Positions 11,196 through 22,361 of a stretch of 64,000 nt of DNA are shown here, piece after piece. Where the stretch lies: positions 6,448,001 through 6,512,000 of the forward strand of contig OY727096.1 of assembly GCA_963402885.1 (NCBI GenBank), read 5' to 3'. A program made the translations under genes and the position numbers. Position 1 is the first letter of the stretch. Each line of letters starts with the position of its first letter. The notes beneath the pieces were generated by a model. The model was not told where the DNA came from. It was given only the letters and a program-made list of their open reading frames with translations, and searched no databases. The stretch is from Antedon bifida. Lineage: Eukaryota; Echinodermata; Crinoidea; Comatulida; Antedonidae.

Positions 11196-12071
11196 TTTAT
11201 GTTGGCACAGTTACTTTACATAAAATTTACATGTAATTTACATAAAACTACACTAGCAATACCGCTTTATGTTGTTTTTATGGTTTGTTTGTGTTTACAT
11301 TTTTAACAAAGAAATAGGCTTAGTATACTTACATATTGTGTACAGTGTTTCGTATCAATAAATAACTATAACTATAAAATGTTTAATATGTCAGTTCACT
11401 TTATTGTGAATTCAATAATCGGCATGGAAAACCTTAATATACTAAATTACTACTTGAATTTCCTTCGTAATTTATCTAATTTTATCTAATTAATCTAATA
11501 ATAATTAACTTAAATTTAGTAAAAATTTATAAATGTAATTAAAATGTTATAAAAACTAAGAAACCAGTAATTTTGCCATAATAACCATTAAACCACAAAA
11601 TGTACAAATTAAAAGTAAATTGCATTGTTTTGAAATAAAGTTAACACAAACAAATTAAATATGCATTTTGATTAAATTAATTAAAATTGTTTTAAATTAT
11701 TAATGTTTAAAATTAAGAAACAAATATAAAATTTACAAAATAACGTTGAAAAACACAACCGAATATTATAATCCAATACTTTGTATAATCCCATTCCTTA
11801 ATTTAGGCTAAATTCGGACACAACACTTTGGTCAATTCCATTGTTAATGTAATCCAAGAATAAACCAACCCCTAATTGTCCTCAAATATCATATCTAGGC
11901 CCCATGGGACTATATTTGGTCACATACCAATTAAACATAAATTGCATTGTTTAAAAATGAACTCAAATTATTCATAAATTTTTTTAATGAAACATAAAAA
12001 CACTTATAATAAAAGGTATTTTCGTGAAATAATATAACAAAACAAAACAGTATAGATGACAACATTTCTTT
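11196..12071. other. Gene-free AT-rich stretch
   Basis: Very AT-rich sequence with no exon, RNA gene or paired terminal repeat that I can find. Confidence 0.6.
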
Positions 12072-12075
12072 TTAA

Positions 12076-12699
12076 AGACCCCTTCCCTGCAATTTCGGAC
12101 GTTTTTTGGAAAATAATACATATATATCACTTTAAAAACATTAAACCATGTCATTCCTTGTCTTAAATGTACGTTTTATGGTAAATTATGATAAAAAGTG
12201 AGAAACAATGCACTACCTAAGTAGCTCGCGGCGACCGACCGCTCGTGGACGGTCTTAGGCCTAGCCTAGCTAGGCTTAGTTTTGTAGGCCTAGCTGGTAA
12301 ACATCGGTAACGTACGAACATCGTACGCTAGCTATATACCTAGCCTGACGTTGTATAGTTGCTGCATTAATTGTCTTTCTATTTTTGCCAGACTCCGTTG
12401 ATACAAATCGGGGAAAACCCGGTATTTTCGCTGAAAAGAGGAGTCTTCCATTTGTTTTGGCCTCACGATCGATCGAAAAGCGGGCGAATTACAGGTGAAA
12501 AACAAAAATATCAATCCGCGCGCAATGCATTTTGGGATTTATAGCGGGCCGCTATAATTATTAGAATCGACTTATTTTTCACATTTTTAACCGTTTAAAG
12601 ACGAAAAAAGTTATCGCAATAGGACCATATAGTATTATTTTTACATTAAATATAGTTTTTGATCTTAAATTAGATCTAAAAAACGTAGGGAAGGGGGCT
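12076..12699. mobile_element. TTAA-flanked element with CpG-rich interior (piggyBac-like)
   Basis: The termini AGACCCCTTCCCTGC and (reverse complement of the right end) AGCCCCCTTCCCTAC match at 13 of 15 positions. TTAA lies directly outside both ends (12,072-12,075 and 12,700-12,703). A similar end occurs alone near 54,414. The interior is unusually CpG-rich for the window and holds the exon-like open frame at 12,336-12,451. Confidence 0.7.
12336..12451 (-). CDS. Possible first coding exon of an unknown gene
   Basis: On the minus strand an ATG opens about 38 codons (MEDSSFQRKYRVFPDLYQRS...). They end at a donor-like CTAG|GTATAT. The upstream flank is CpG-rich and contains GCATTTTGGGAT, which resembles a ZNF143-type core promoter motif. 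This combination suggests a promoter and first exon transcribed to the left. I find no convincing partner exon to the left and do not recognise the peptide. The whole segment lies within a TTAA-flanked terminal-repeat element, so it may be element sequence and not a host gene. Confidence 0.25.
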
Positions 12700-12703
12700 T
12701 TAA

Positions 12704-15700
12704 ATAACAGCTTGATTAAATGGAGTACTTGGAATGATTCACTCTCTATTCAGTCGGAAAGCCGCGTTGGTAACGCATCACTGATTTCATTCATTGTGAG
12801 GGCGCGCTTCGTGGAAAATGTTGGAATTTTTGCTATTTTAGTACACTTAGAAAATGGTATAATTTTGATATTAAATGAAATCAATAAACGTATTTCAATA
12901 GTTGAACTACAAGCGTAAATAATGATAAAAACTGTGATCTAAATTCCACAGATTTTTTGTTTCAAGAAATATCATTATTTTATGTATAAACTTTTTTACT
13001 TTAATTTTTTTTTAAATGATGGTAAAAAATCATTAAATTTCATATTTTATAGATAAGGTTTCAAAGCGAATTTAAAATCCTTTCAAGATAAACTATTAAG
13101 CTATCTATTAAAATAAAAATCTAATTTTAAGCTTTCTTGGGATGCAACTCCCACTAATCAAACCAAACCTACTACATTTCTGTTCTGTTTCGATCGAAAA
13201 ATCGCCATTTTGAAACTTTGTTTACGTTTTACGAAGCTGGTACGAATCGTCCCGGACCGAATCGTGTCTGTGTTCAATACGGTTTTCATGCAGGCGTATT
13301 ACGTCATAAGCCTAAGATTTCAATTTGCTCCCCGATTATTGTTCTATTTGGTTTCTGAGCTAGGAAAGGCTACCTACTATAATTACTTACTTGATTTCCA
13401 GCCTAGCTAGGCCTAAAAATAGTATTTTCTAGGCCTAGCTAGGCTGAGTAATTCTGATATAATACTAATATTAGATAGGTAGGCCTACCCTAGTGAGTGT
13501 TAATAATAGTAGCTGGGTATTCTATAGTCTAGGCTGGTGGTAGGTCTATCCCAGCTCTGCTCATATACCAAGCAAGAAGAAGCATGAAGAAGCCTGAAGG
13601 AGAAACTAGGCCCAGAACAAATAAAAAACTGTTAAAAAAACAATAAATGGAAAAACAAAAAAAAATAACCCATTTTCAATTTATATATGGGGAATGTTTT
13701 ATAAAATCGGGCATGTTTGTTTCAGAGACTCAAACGTGTATTTTTATATGGTCATGTTTTTAAAAAAGATAATTATGGGCCCAGCTGAAACCAAGATATA
13801 AAAATATAAGTCCATCATTTAGTTACTTGAGTATTGTTACAGTGATTGGTTGGTACTCAGTATTTCAGTATCTGGCAGTAAATGTCACACTTGTATATAA
13901 ATATTACTTTATTAGATACAACTTGCATTTCACACAAGCAACCAATTTTTTTTTTACGTATACAGAATGTGAAAAAGCAGTTTTTATTACAAATATCTTT
14001 CAAACAATACTGATATAAATAGTAAATACTACTACTGTATATAAAAACTTGCTTTTATTTAAATAGCACCTTGTTCATCAAACATAACAAACTAGCTAGG
14101 CCTATATCATATTAACTTACGTGAGTCTTACGGTTGTACTGATTTTATGATTGTTTTATATGTTTATATTGTATGTATCTGTGTGACTCTGGTTAATAAA
14201 GTAAATCAATCAATCAATTGCAACTTAATTTATATCTTATCATTGACTGATCTGAAACGCTTCTAAAACTTGAATGCGTATGAATGTATGTTATATTATT
14301 ATTAGCGAATAAAATGAAAAACTATCAGCTGCAGCAATGATATTGAAATCGAGAAAACCATTACAGCTTCCACCGTCCAACCTCATATTGAAGAACGAGA
14401 CAGAAAATCGTCGAGTCTTGATACCAACAAAAAACCTAAAATGAAAATGAAAATGAATAGCTGAAATGTAATGAATGAAACTATTTAAATAATTGTCACT
14501 ATGATATGAACAAAACATTGCATCGTTATACAGTATAATTATTCAACAACCTGAAAACATTTTCAGATATAGGCCTACCATGAAAAAGCAGCAAATACAA
14601 AATTTCCTTATGTCTGTTTATTGTAATAATTATTAATATTATAAATAAATTGTACCCCTCAGTTGTCAATAATTTTACTATAAATAAATATTTAACTATA
14701 GAATAGGTAGGCCTATACCTGTATCAGGCTGCGATTTGCTTAATTATCTTTTTAAAACTTCCCAATGCATCTTCAATATAGAGTAGGATTGTAACGATAC
14801 TTTAATAATACTAAATTGTAACTAAAGTATTTAAATTATTAACAGAACATGTTACTAGGCCTAGGCCGATATAATACGACAACGATCCACCAGGTCGTGC
14901 ATATACTCACCTACAACAACCACAATCAACACACCATGCACCACACACGACGGAACTAGTGCCGCGAGACGTAACAATATATGACATGAGGACCTTTTTT
15001 AAAATGTTCGCTGTAGGAAGCTTAAATAGGGTTTCAAGCCAATTTTAACGTAAAACAGACTATTGATACTTACTCTATCCATATACGTCGGTTTTTTGGT
15101 AATTCACTGTATGGGATGCAAATCCCACTAATGGAAAATTTGTAAACAAACACCTGTTAGAAAACTTAAGTTTTTACGGACGCACACGAACTTTGGAAAG
15201 AAATTGTCGCTGACAACAAATCCAACAAATTATTCAGAAAATTAGGTGACCTGCGACATCTTAAACATATAAGGAACTGATCTTACCATATATGGTTAAT
15301 TTTTCGCCTACTAATGTTTATTAAACAGCTATTAAATGACGTATACTTTATGCTAATGTTTTCGCGCGAAACGTTGATGCTTCTGTGCCGAGAGAGGGCT
15401 TCTAAAATTTATGACGTCATGCGAAGTCGAAAATTCAGCGATAACGGTCATATTTCCCAACGCGGCTCTCCGACTGTATTAATAATTAGCTTCTTATTAA
15501 AAAAAGACATCTATAGAACTATGAAAGTCTTGGTAAATATATAGACACATTTAGACACTTGCCCCAAGTCTGTAGTTATTGTTTTTTTAATGTTAGTCCA
15601 ATAGTCGGTGTTTCAACTTTTATCTGGATATCACAAAATTGTGAACTCAAGTATTATACGTATGAAACGCTATATGTGCCAAAATATTGTTTTTATACTA

Positions 15701-15722
15701 ATTTTGGTCTAAAACCGGGACC
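12704..15722. other. Gene-free stretch with an unexplained inverted repeat
   Basis: CAGTCGGAAAGCCGCGTTGG at about 12,752 recurs inverted at about 15,455-15,476 with one mismatch. GGGATGCAA(C/A)TCCCACTAAT occurs at both about 13,139 and 15,113. Poly-A-like and AATC-repeat tails near 14,190-14,218 resemble the 3' end of a retroelement. TAGGCCTA palindromes are dense here. No exon is supported. Confidence 0.5.
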
Positions 15723-15847
15723 ATCAAACTTTATGTGACAAAAAAATGTGATCTGCCCATATATGGACACGATGGCATCACATCACTACCATATTTGAGC
15801 ATATCACTACCATATTTGGGCACATCACACATTTTTTGTCAAACTAG
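15723..15847 (+). mobile_element. Hairpin MITE, family A, copy 4 (ends truncated)
   Basis: The internal segment from TCAAACTTTATGTGAC to TTTTTTGTCAAACTAG is present with two ACTACCATATTTG units. The outer AAGCTCTGTCTACAC ends are missing on both sides. Confidence 0.9.
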
Positions 15848-15870
15848 AATACACATTATGAGAATATATT

Positions 15871-16027
15871 AAGCTCTGTCTACACTATCAAACTAGTTTG
15901 ACAAAAATAGTGTGATGTGCCCAAATATGATAGTGATATGCTTAAATATGGTAGTGATATGACATCATCATGTCCATATATGGGCACATCACATTTGTTT
16001 GGTAGTTTGATAGTGTAGACAGAGCTT
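15871..16027 (-). mobile_element. Hairpin MITE, family A, copy 5
   Basis: A complete copy with both AAGCTCTGTCTACAC ends, in inverted orientation relative to copy 4, which ends only 23 bp to the left. The two together could form a larger hairpin. Confidence 0.95.
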
Positions 16028-16320
16028 TATTAGTTTGGGTGTCTGTACATGAGTGAAAAAATGCAATGATAAATTGTTCAAGGTTTCTCAGTAGAGCCAT
16101 TCAACTATAGCTGTAATTAATTTCCTATAGAGATAATGTAGAAGATAATGAAGTAGCGAGCAAACTGAAAGCAAATGAGAATGACGCATTTGAAAGAAGC
16201 ACTTAATTCGTGTAACTACTAGTAACCATATAAATCATTCTGGTACAAAAAGGAAACAAAAATGCTGGAAAGCATAATTATTTTTTAACACTGTAAGTAG
16301 ATAACCCAATGTCGTCGATA

Positions 16321-16769
16321 TTCTATCAAAATCTTGTATCTCTACAAAAAATCATCTATTTTGTGCGTAGCTTATCCAGATAAGACCATACTTGTAAATT
16401 GGTAATGAATAAAAAAAAATACCAGATTCTAATAAATATAAAAAAATAATAATAAATAAATGCAATTTTGTTTTTAAATAAGTATTAAAATTATTTTTTT
16501 CTAATAACGTATAAAAAGATAATAATAAATAAATCACTACAATTTTGTTTTTGTAAATAAGTATTTAGAATTATTTTTTCATTAATGGTTTCTTGTTTTT
16601 TAAATTTTCCATTCAAAACCTTGTATATACACTTTCTGACAAAAACAAATTCTTCTTTCTCATTGGCTATTTCTAAAATTTCGCCATTTTTTTCACAGTA
16701 ACCCTGACAACATATTGGGTACAAAAAGTCAATTTCAGAAGAAAACAGAGATACAAGGTTTTGATAGAA
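16321..16769. mobile_element. TA-flanked MITE with 22-bp inverted termini
   Basis: The left terminus TTCTATCAAAATCTTGTATC and the right terminus GATACAAGGTTTTGATAGAA are inverted copies with one mismatch. A TA dinucleotide lies at each outer edge, as for mariner-type insertion. Inside, a segment of about 70 bp is tandemly duplicated (about 16,430-16,500 and 16,501-16,575). Confidence 0.8.
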
Positions 16770-17084
16770 TAGTGATGATATATTTACTTATTCTTGTTTA
16801 AATTGGCAATTTTAATTTACATTCAATTTCATATGCTACAATAAGTGTAGTATTCATACAAAAATGACACTGTCCATTGTTTTACAATCGGAAATCAATT
16901 ATATACACAAAAAATAAAAACAGATTGATGGCGTTACAAATCAATGGTATTAAGCATCACATGACCTATCCAGGTGTCAGGTCATTTGCATAACTATACA
17001 GCTTGCTAATGCTTCAATAATTGACTAAAATTTTGTTTTAGAGTTGATTTGGGTTGCAAGGCCTTTATCAACACAACAACATTC

Positions 17085-17247
17085 TGTGGCCGTATTCACC
17101 AATCACACTTAAGTGAGATATTTCCCTTAAATATTAAGTATTACACTTAACTATATAAATATTTATATATTTCCCTTATTGTATTCACATATGAGATTTT
17201 TTTAATTGTAAGTGTTTCCCTTAGTGTGAATGGTGAATACGGCCACA
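17085..17247. mobile_element. MITE with TGTGGCCGTATTCACCA termini
   Basis: The first 17 bp, TGTGGCCGTATTCACCA, are exactly mirrored at the right end. The subterminal CACTTAAG/CTTAGTG blocks extend the symmetry. The body is about 163 bp, AT-rich and non-coding. Confidence 0.88.
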
Positions 17248-17894
17248 GGATTTTGTTATCACAAATTATGGTTTGTGAGGTGAATTAAAAATCGTTTTTT
17301 AGGCTGTTGTGTATTAGAAATATAAAAATTAATTTTTACATTATATGTAATAGAAATAAATAACATAGTACATAAATACATAACCCTATTAACAGTAGAT
17401 ACTATGAAAGAAAATGATTGTACTGTACATTAAAAATATATTTTATTAAAAAGTATTTTAGTAAATAAGTTATAAGCACCCTAAACATATTTCACAATAG
17501 AAGCCCATGATTATCTTACAAATGAATAAAATAAAAACAACAAAATGTTTATAACATATTGGAAAAGTAAATAATGACAACACATTCTAATAACATCAAG
17601 GTAAGCTTATGTCAATACGGAACTCAGCTCAACAGAAAGGAAGAGCGCTTATACCGACTTTTCGAGCAACTGAACAGATTTGAAAGGAACTAGTGTGCAA
17701 GAGCTTATGTTGACAATGTAATAGATAGTAACTAGTCATGGTTACCTTTGCGGAATTCGTAGAATAGAAACCAGTATGTGCAAGTTTTGTGCTATGTTCA
17801 ATGATGCATACAATTGTAAAACACCAGCAGTAGGCCTAGGTAGTAGCCGTGCAGATTCAATTCTAGCTTGTGTTTTACCAAAACGCTTGTGCTT

Positions 17895-18038
17895 AACATC
17901 TGTCTACACTATCAAACTAGTTTGACAAAAAATGTATGGTTTTTGTGTGATATGCCCAAAGATGGTAGTGATATGACATCATCATGTCCATATATGGGCA
18001 CATCACATTTTTTGTCACATAAAGTGTAGAGAGAGCTT
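17895..18038 (-). mobile_element. Hairpin MITE, family A, copy 6, in the clavesin-like 3' region
   Basis: Slightly diverged ends (CATCTGTCTACACTATCAAA at left, GTGTAGAGAGAGC at right). It lies 52 bp past the stop codon of the clavesin-like gene, so it is probably transcribed as part of that 3' UTR. TTAA occurs at both edges, but this is partly the terminal repeat itself. Confidence 0.9.
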
Positions 18039-18090
18039 AAGACGTTTGTAGAACATGTAGTCAATTTGTACATTAGGAACAGCTGCTGAA

Positions 18091-21000
18091 TCAGTAGTCA
18101 AGGAATAGCATCATCTCTTCCAATTCCTCATTCTCATCCGATGGTAATGGCTCCATCCGCAACGCATCATCAACCGCCGTCATCGGCCCGACATCATTTG
18201 CTGATGGATGTACCAATTCAACCCGCCTTGCTCTGGAAAAAAAAGTTGTCATGTATGTACAGTATCAAAACATATTAAAAGAAAGACAGAGACAGGTGGA
18301 ATGTTGTGATAGGTGTATGGTGCTCATGAATAATTAATGCATGAGCTTTAACAATGTGGGCGGAGCTTAGCGTGAAATTCCATCATTTTAACTTTTTGAG
18401 GACGATAAAGTTGCCACTTTCCCACGACTAGAAATAATGTACATATAACCTATACAGTTCAAATTACACTTAAACGTGGAAATTTCAAAACTCTAAATAA
18501 TATTTGAACTTCTTATTTAATTGTTTAATGAAATAACTTTTTTATTGGGTTAAAATGGCTGTGTTAAAAGCGGCGTTTGAATGCGAGGCCCCTAGCTAGA
18601 AAAGCTAGACATATGTATCACAAGAGCCAAGCAATTCAGAAGGGCCTTGAGACAGGGGAGGAGGGATTGGAGAGAGATGTACAGCCGGTCGTCGTCTTCG
18701 CGCTAGAAGGGTGCGTAACTAATAAAACGGCTATGTTTACTTTATATGATTTTACACTCTAGCGAACACAGGATATTCGTCCTCCTCCCTTAACTGTCGT
18801 GTTTCGTAAAGTCCTTATTAAGCAATAGTAGTGACGGCTCCAGGATCTTTTTTTGTTGTTTTATTTCATTTCCAAAAACACAATCAATAGGCCACCAGCT
18901 GTGGCAACAATACAAAAAAGAGTTCTCAAAATTTATCATTGTTCGAATAACAACAATTATGAAGGAGGTTGATAATTAATTATTTAAAACATACTGTAAT
19001 AGCATCGGAAATTATTAATAGTGCTAGGTTATTTAAACAACCTTAAAAAGAAAAGCATTATATGTAACTTTAAATGTTTTTAGATGAGTTAGTGAAAAAC
19101 CTTAAACAAAAATAAAACAAAAAAAGGATTTTTGCCATTCTCTCACCACCCTTCCTCTTGTATGCACCTACGAGCATCTTACTAGTATTAGTAGGAGTAC
19201 TGGAAGGTTTCAGAAATTTATCGGAATTGAAATCATTTTGACAATCTTTTAATGATTCTCTGATTACATTTTATTTTTTTAAACCTTATTATTACGTTTC
19301 ATTGTTTTTTATTATGTTTCTATTCTGCAATTGAAGGAAATAAATGTTTATTTTGAATTTGAATTTGAACCACTATGTCAATTTTCCTACCTTACTAATT
19401 CTGGTGTGGCGTTGTTGTTTTCGCAAGCATTGACATTTTTTCCCGGCCTGTAGTTGCAACCAATCAGCTGCTTAGCCCATGAGAAGTGATTGTAGGGCGG
19501 TTTGAGTCCGCCAAGCTCTGTGGGTAATATCTCCTTATGAACCATGTAGTGAAGAGTTGATAAGTTGTTACCGTGAACATATATCTAAATAAAAAGAAGT
19601 AATTCTCTAGTGGTAATACTTGGGCTCGAATCTAACACCTAGCCATCAAGCTCTGTGGTCTAGAGGTATTAACGCCAGGCTAATGATCTAGAGGTCGTGG
19701 GTTCGAGTCCCACATAAGAATTACTTGCGTATTTTTTGGCAAGTAATCTCAATGTACTTAGTATGAAGTACAAATTACGTCAGAGTAGGGCAAAACATCT
19801 GTCCAATTACTCAACACCCTGACGCAAAGCTACCCTACAGTAGTTATACACAATTACAATTCTGTAGACAACATTGCTTTAGATTCTTTTGTAACAAAAA
19901 TAATATCACACACCAATTAAAGACATAAAGTGCACCACTTCCAGGAAGTAAATGATTATGCTAATTAGTTGTAGCAGGCCCTACCTTCTTTTTGATTCCG
20001 TCTTTCAAGAACGGTTTACAAAGCTTGATAGCCGTCTCCACAAACCAGCGCTGATTTATAATGTGTAACGCACCGAGCCGACAAGGAAAACAATCCTAAA
20101 CAACGAGAAAATAAAATATTGTTTAAAGAATTTGCATGGCACGTTACTCCTGAAAAAAACATCTCGGCATTTTAAAATTTACCTTATTTCTAACTTCAAA
20201 ATGATTAGTTATATAATCTATATTTTATTCATTTCATTCTCCCCACATATTTCCTCCTTACAATTTTACAAAACATTATATTCAATAAAGTTTTATTATT
20301 TTAATTTAATTGTCTACAAATCCGCCTACAGTTAGCAGAAAGTAATTTACACAGTGGTAGCGGTAACAGTAAGCGAAAAACAAAAAAATATAGAATCTAT
20401 GATATTTCTTATGATCATTTTACACAAAACGAGTAGTGGACGGGCAGTTGAGAGGAAACTCTAGGATAGATACAGATTCCACATTGTAAAAGCTATGGTG
20501 TTTTCAGCTTACCATTACCGCTTGTCTGTGTAAATTGACCTTAAGAAATGGTGGACTCCAAATAGAGACTTTAGTAAACAGTGTACATAAATGAAACATT
20601 ATACAAATATACATTTGTACAGTAGGCCTAAATTGTTCTTTTTTATAGTAAGCTACTGTATATTGAGTGTTCATGTAGGCCCCAGCATAGGCATTATTCG
20701 ACAGGTTTATAACCTGTATGAATGAATATGTTATTAATAATAGTAAAAATGAAAAGCAAACAAATTCAAAACATGGATTAAAAAATCTACAACTCAAAAA
20801 AATTGACATGCACATACAACCATGCAAAACAAATACTCACTTATATCAAAGTAGGGAAACCCGGCACATGACATCACATGACACAAATATTATAATTAGG
20901 TTTCAAATCATAAAATAAATGTACACCTGGTAAATTTATACATAATAAACTGAAAATAAAAAAAAAAGGAAACATAAAAATGTGTCAAGAAAAATGATTT

Positions 21001-22312
21001 ATTAAAGCAGTTTATTCATGCAATTAAAGGTGCAGTGTGTGAGAAGTGTATCTTCTGAAAGAGGTATAGAAACTACAGTGGAACCTCTATTAAGGGGACA
21101 CATTTGGGAGCCAACAGAGTGTCCCCTTAATAGGGGGTGTAAGTGTCCCCTTAAAAAGGGGTGTAGTGTCCCATGAATGGACATGGAAAAAAAAGTGTCA
21201 CCTTATGCACTTGTCAATTGTATGACACTATACAACCCCTGGGAGAGGTGCGTCATTTGTCCGATGTGCGTTATAGCTTATGAATACCATGATGCACCCC
21301 TGTGTCAAAAAAGTGACTTACCTTTAGGTGACAATTAACGCACACCTTTTTTGAACAATGACGCATTAATGTCATCATGTTGTTCATGATATTGTGGGTG
21401 GTAAAGTGACATTGACATTGACACATCATTGATATGACTACATTTAAGTTGTTGACGCAATAAATATTTGTAAATGACGCATCCATGACGCACCTATGAC
21501 GCACCTCTCCTGGGGGTCATATAGTGGATCATACAATTGACAAGTGCATTAGGGGAGTCCCCTGAAATGGGGTGTCCTCTGAATAGGGTGTCCCGAAGGA
21601 CTGTAAGGAAGCAATTGGAAAATGAACAGCTCTTCTTTATCATGAGATTCACCATATTTTATTTTTGGGAAGGGAAACAATAAAATGTTAAATGATAAAA
21701 ACAATCACCATAAAATGAGTGGAGGTAGAAGGTAGAAAATACCTGAAACATTTCAATCGTTAGTTTGAGCAATGATGGCGTGACCTTTGATGCAAGTTTA
21801 AAGTGAACTCCGCTAAAATCCAAAATAACCACAAGTCCATTTACTTGTACATTTTCATCTTCAAGCAAAAACTCTAAGCTAAGCAAAAACGCTTTTAAAA
21901 TGTCCTTATATCCGTACAACCAATATTCCCAATTCACCGCGTTTATCAAAAACACTCGTCTACCGAACGCGTCTAGATCATTGAGCACACCTGGAAAGCC
22001 GTCTAGCAAAGCTTGTTGGATAAGGGAATTCTCAGCAGACAGCGATTCTGAAGATACTTTGTACTTTTGACGGAAGGCATAATATTTGCAAAGTATTTGG
22101 AATGCACGGTCACGGTTGAATTTGCTAGCTCGTAAAAATCGTATGATAAACTGATCATCGTTCTGGCGGAAGTTAATGTCTGACCGGGTATAGTACAGTT
22201 TGCGTACGCTGTCTATTGCAGCACTGGTTGTATTTACGTCTTCGTTTAACTGCGATTTAGCTTTCTTTGCGGTTTCAGGAGTTAGTTCACATCTTGGATC
22301 TATCCCAAGCAT
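18091..22312 (-). CDS. Clavesin-like CRAL-TRIO (SEC14) lipid-binding protein, four coding exons
   Basis: Exons on the minus strand are 22312-21743, 20095-19985, 19584-19391 and 18232-18091. All have GT/AG borders and matching phases (0, 0, 2), giving 338 aa, close to human clavesins. Exon 1 holds the CRAL-TRIO N-terminal helices (FIIRFLRASKFNRDRAF, about 55-71; ALLDGFPG at 101-108) and the start of the lipid-binding domain (QVNGLVVILDFSG, about 156-168). Exon 2 continues with INQRWF, exon 3 with VHGNNLSTLH and ILPTELGG. Exon 4 ends in an acidic tail (DENEELEEMM). Family members carry hydrophobic ligands or phosphoinositides between endosomal membranes; the ligand here is unknown. The start ACAATG is the first Met. 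An acceptor-like TTTCACTGCAG at 22,351-22,361 suggests a separate 5' UTR exon. TTTATT at 17,442 is a possible poly(A) signal. Alpha-tocopherol transfer protein-like is the alternative subfamily. Confidence 0.92.
18800..19380. other. Clavesin-like intron 3 with a retroelement-like tail
   Basis: The sequence near 19,340-19,372 (AATAAATGTTTATTTTGAAT then repeated GAATTT) looks like the 3' tail of a LINE inserted in the plus orientation. No coding remnant of it is recognisable. Confidence 0.4.
19655..19860 (+). mobile_element. tRNA-headed SINE-like repeat in clavesin-like intron 2
   Basis: An A-box-like TGGTCTAGAGG and a perfect B box GGTTCGAGTCC lie about 43 bp apart. A fully paired T-arm (GTGGG/CCCAC) surrounds the B box. 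The flanks do not pair as an acceptor stem, so this is tRNA-derived sequence and not a tRNA gene. The 3' boundary is uncertain. Confidence 0.6.
21076..21603. mobile_element. TA-flanked pogo/Tigger-like non-autonomous element
   Basis: The left end CAGTGGAACCTCTATTAAGG sits after TA and the right end ...AAGGACTG before TA. Repeated AGGGG-GTGTCCC blocks lie inside. This end type is common for pogo/Tigger-class elements. No transposase frame is present. It is interrupted by the element at 21,206-21,548 and lies in intron 1 of the clavesin-like gene. Confidence 0.65.
21206..21548. mobile_element. Harbinger-like MITE nested in the pogo-like element
   Basis: Terminal inverted repeats of about 50 bp begin TGCACTTGTCAATTGTATGA and continue through GAGAGGTGCGTCAT, mirrored at the right. 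Identical TTA trinucleotides flank it (21,203-21,205 and 21,549-21,551), the target-site pattern of PIF/Harbinger elements. Confidence 0.85.
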
Positions 22313-22361
22313 TGTGAGGCCTCCTTATCATTTACAACTCGTGATTCAACCTGCAGTGAAA

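Noticed and set aside
19655-19720. tRNA gene
   Set aside because: The T-arm and both internal promoter boxes are good, but the ends do not form an acceptor stem; it is better explained as a SINE head.
21659-21742. Read-through end of the clavesin-like first exon
   Set aside because: A CAG|GTATTTT donor follows Q190, and exon 2 continues the family sequence exactly from there.
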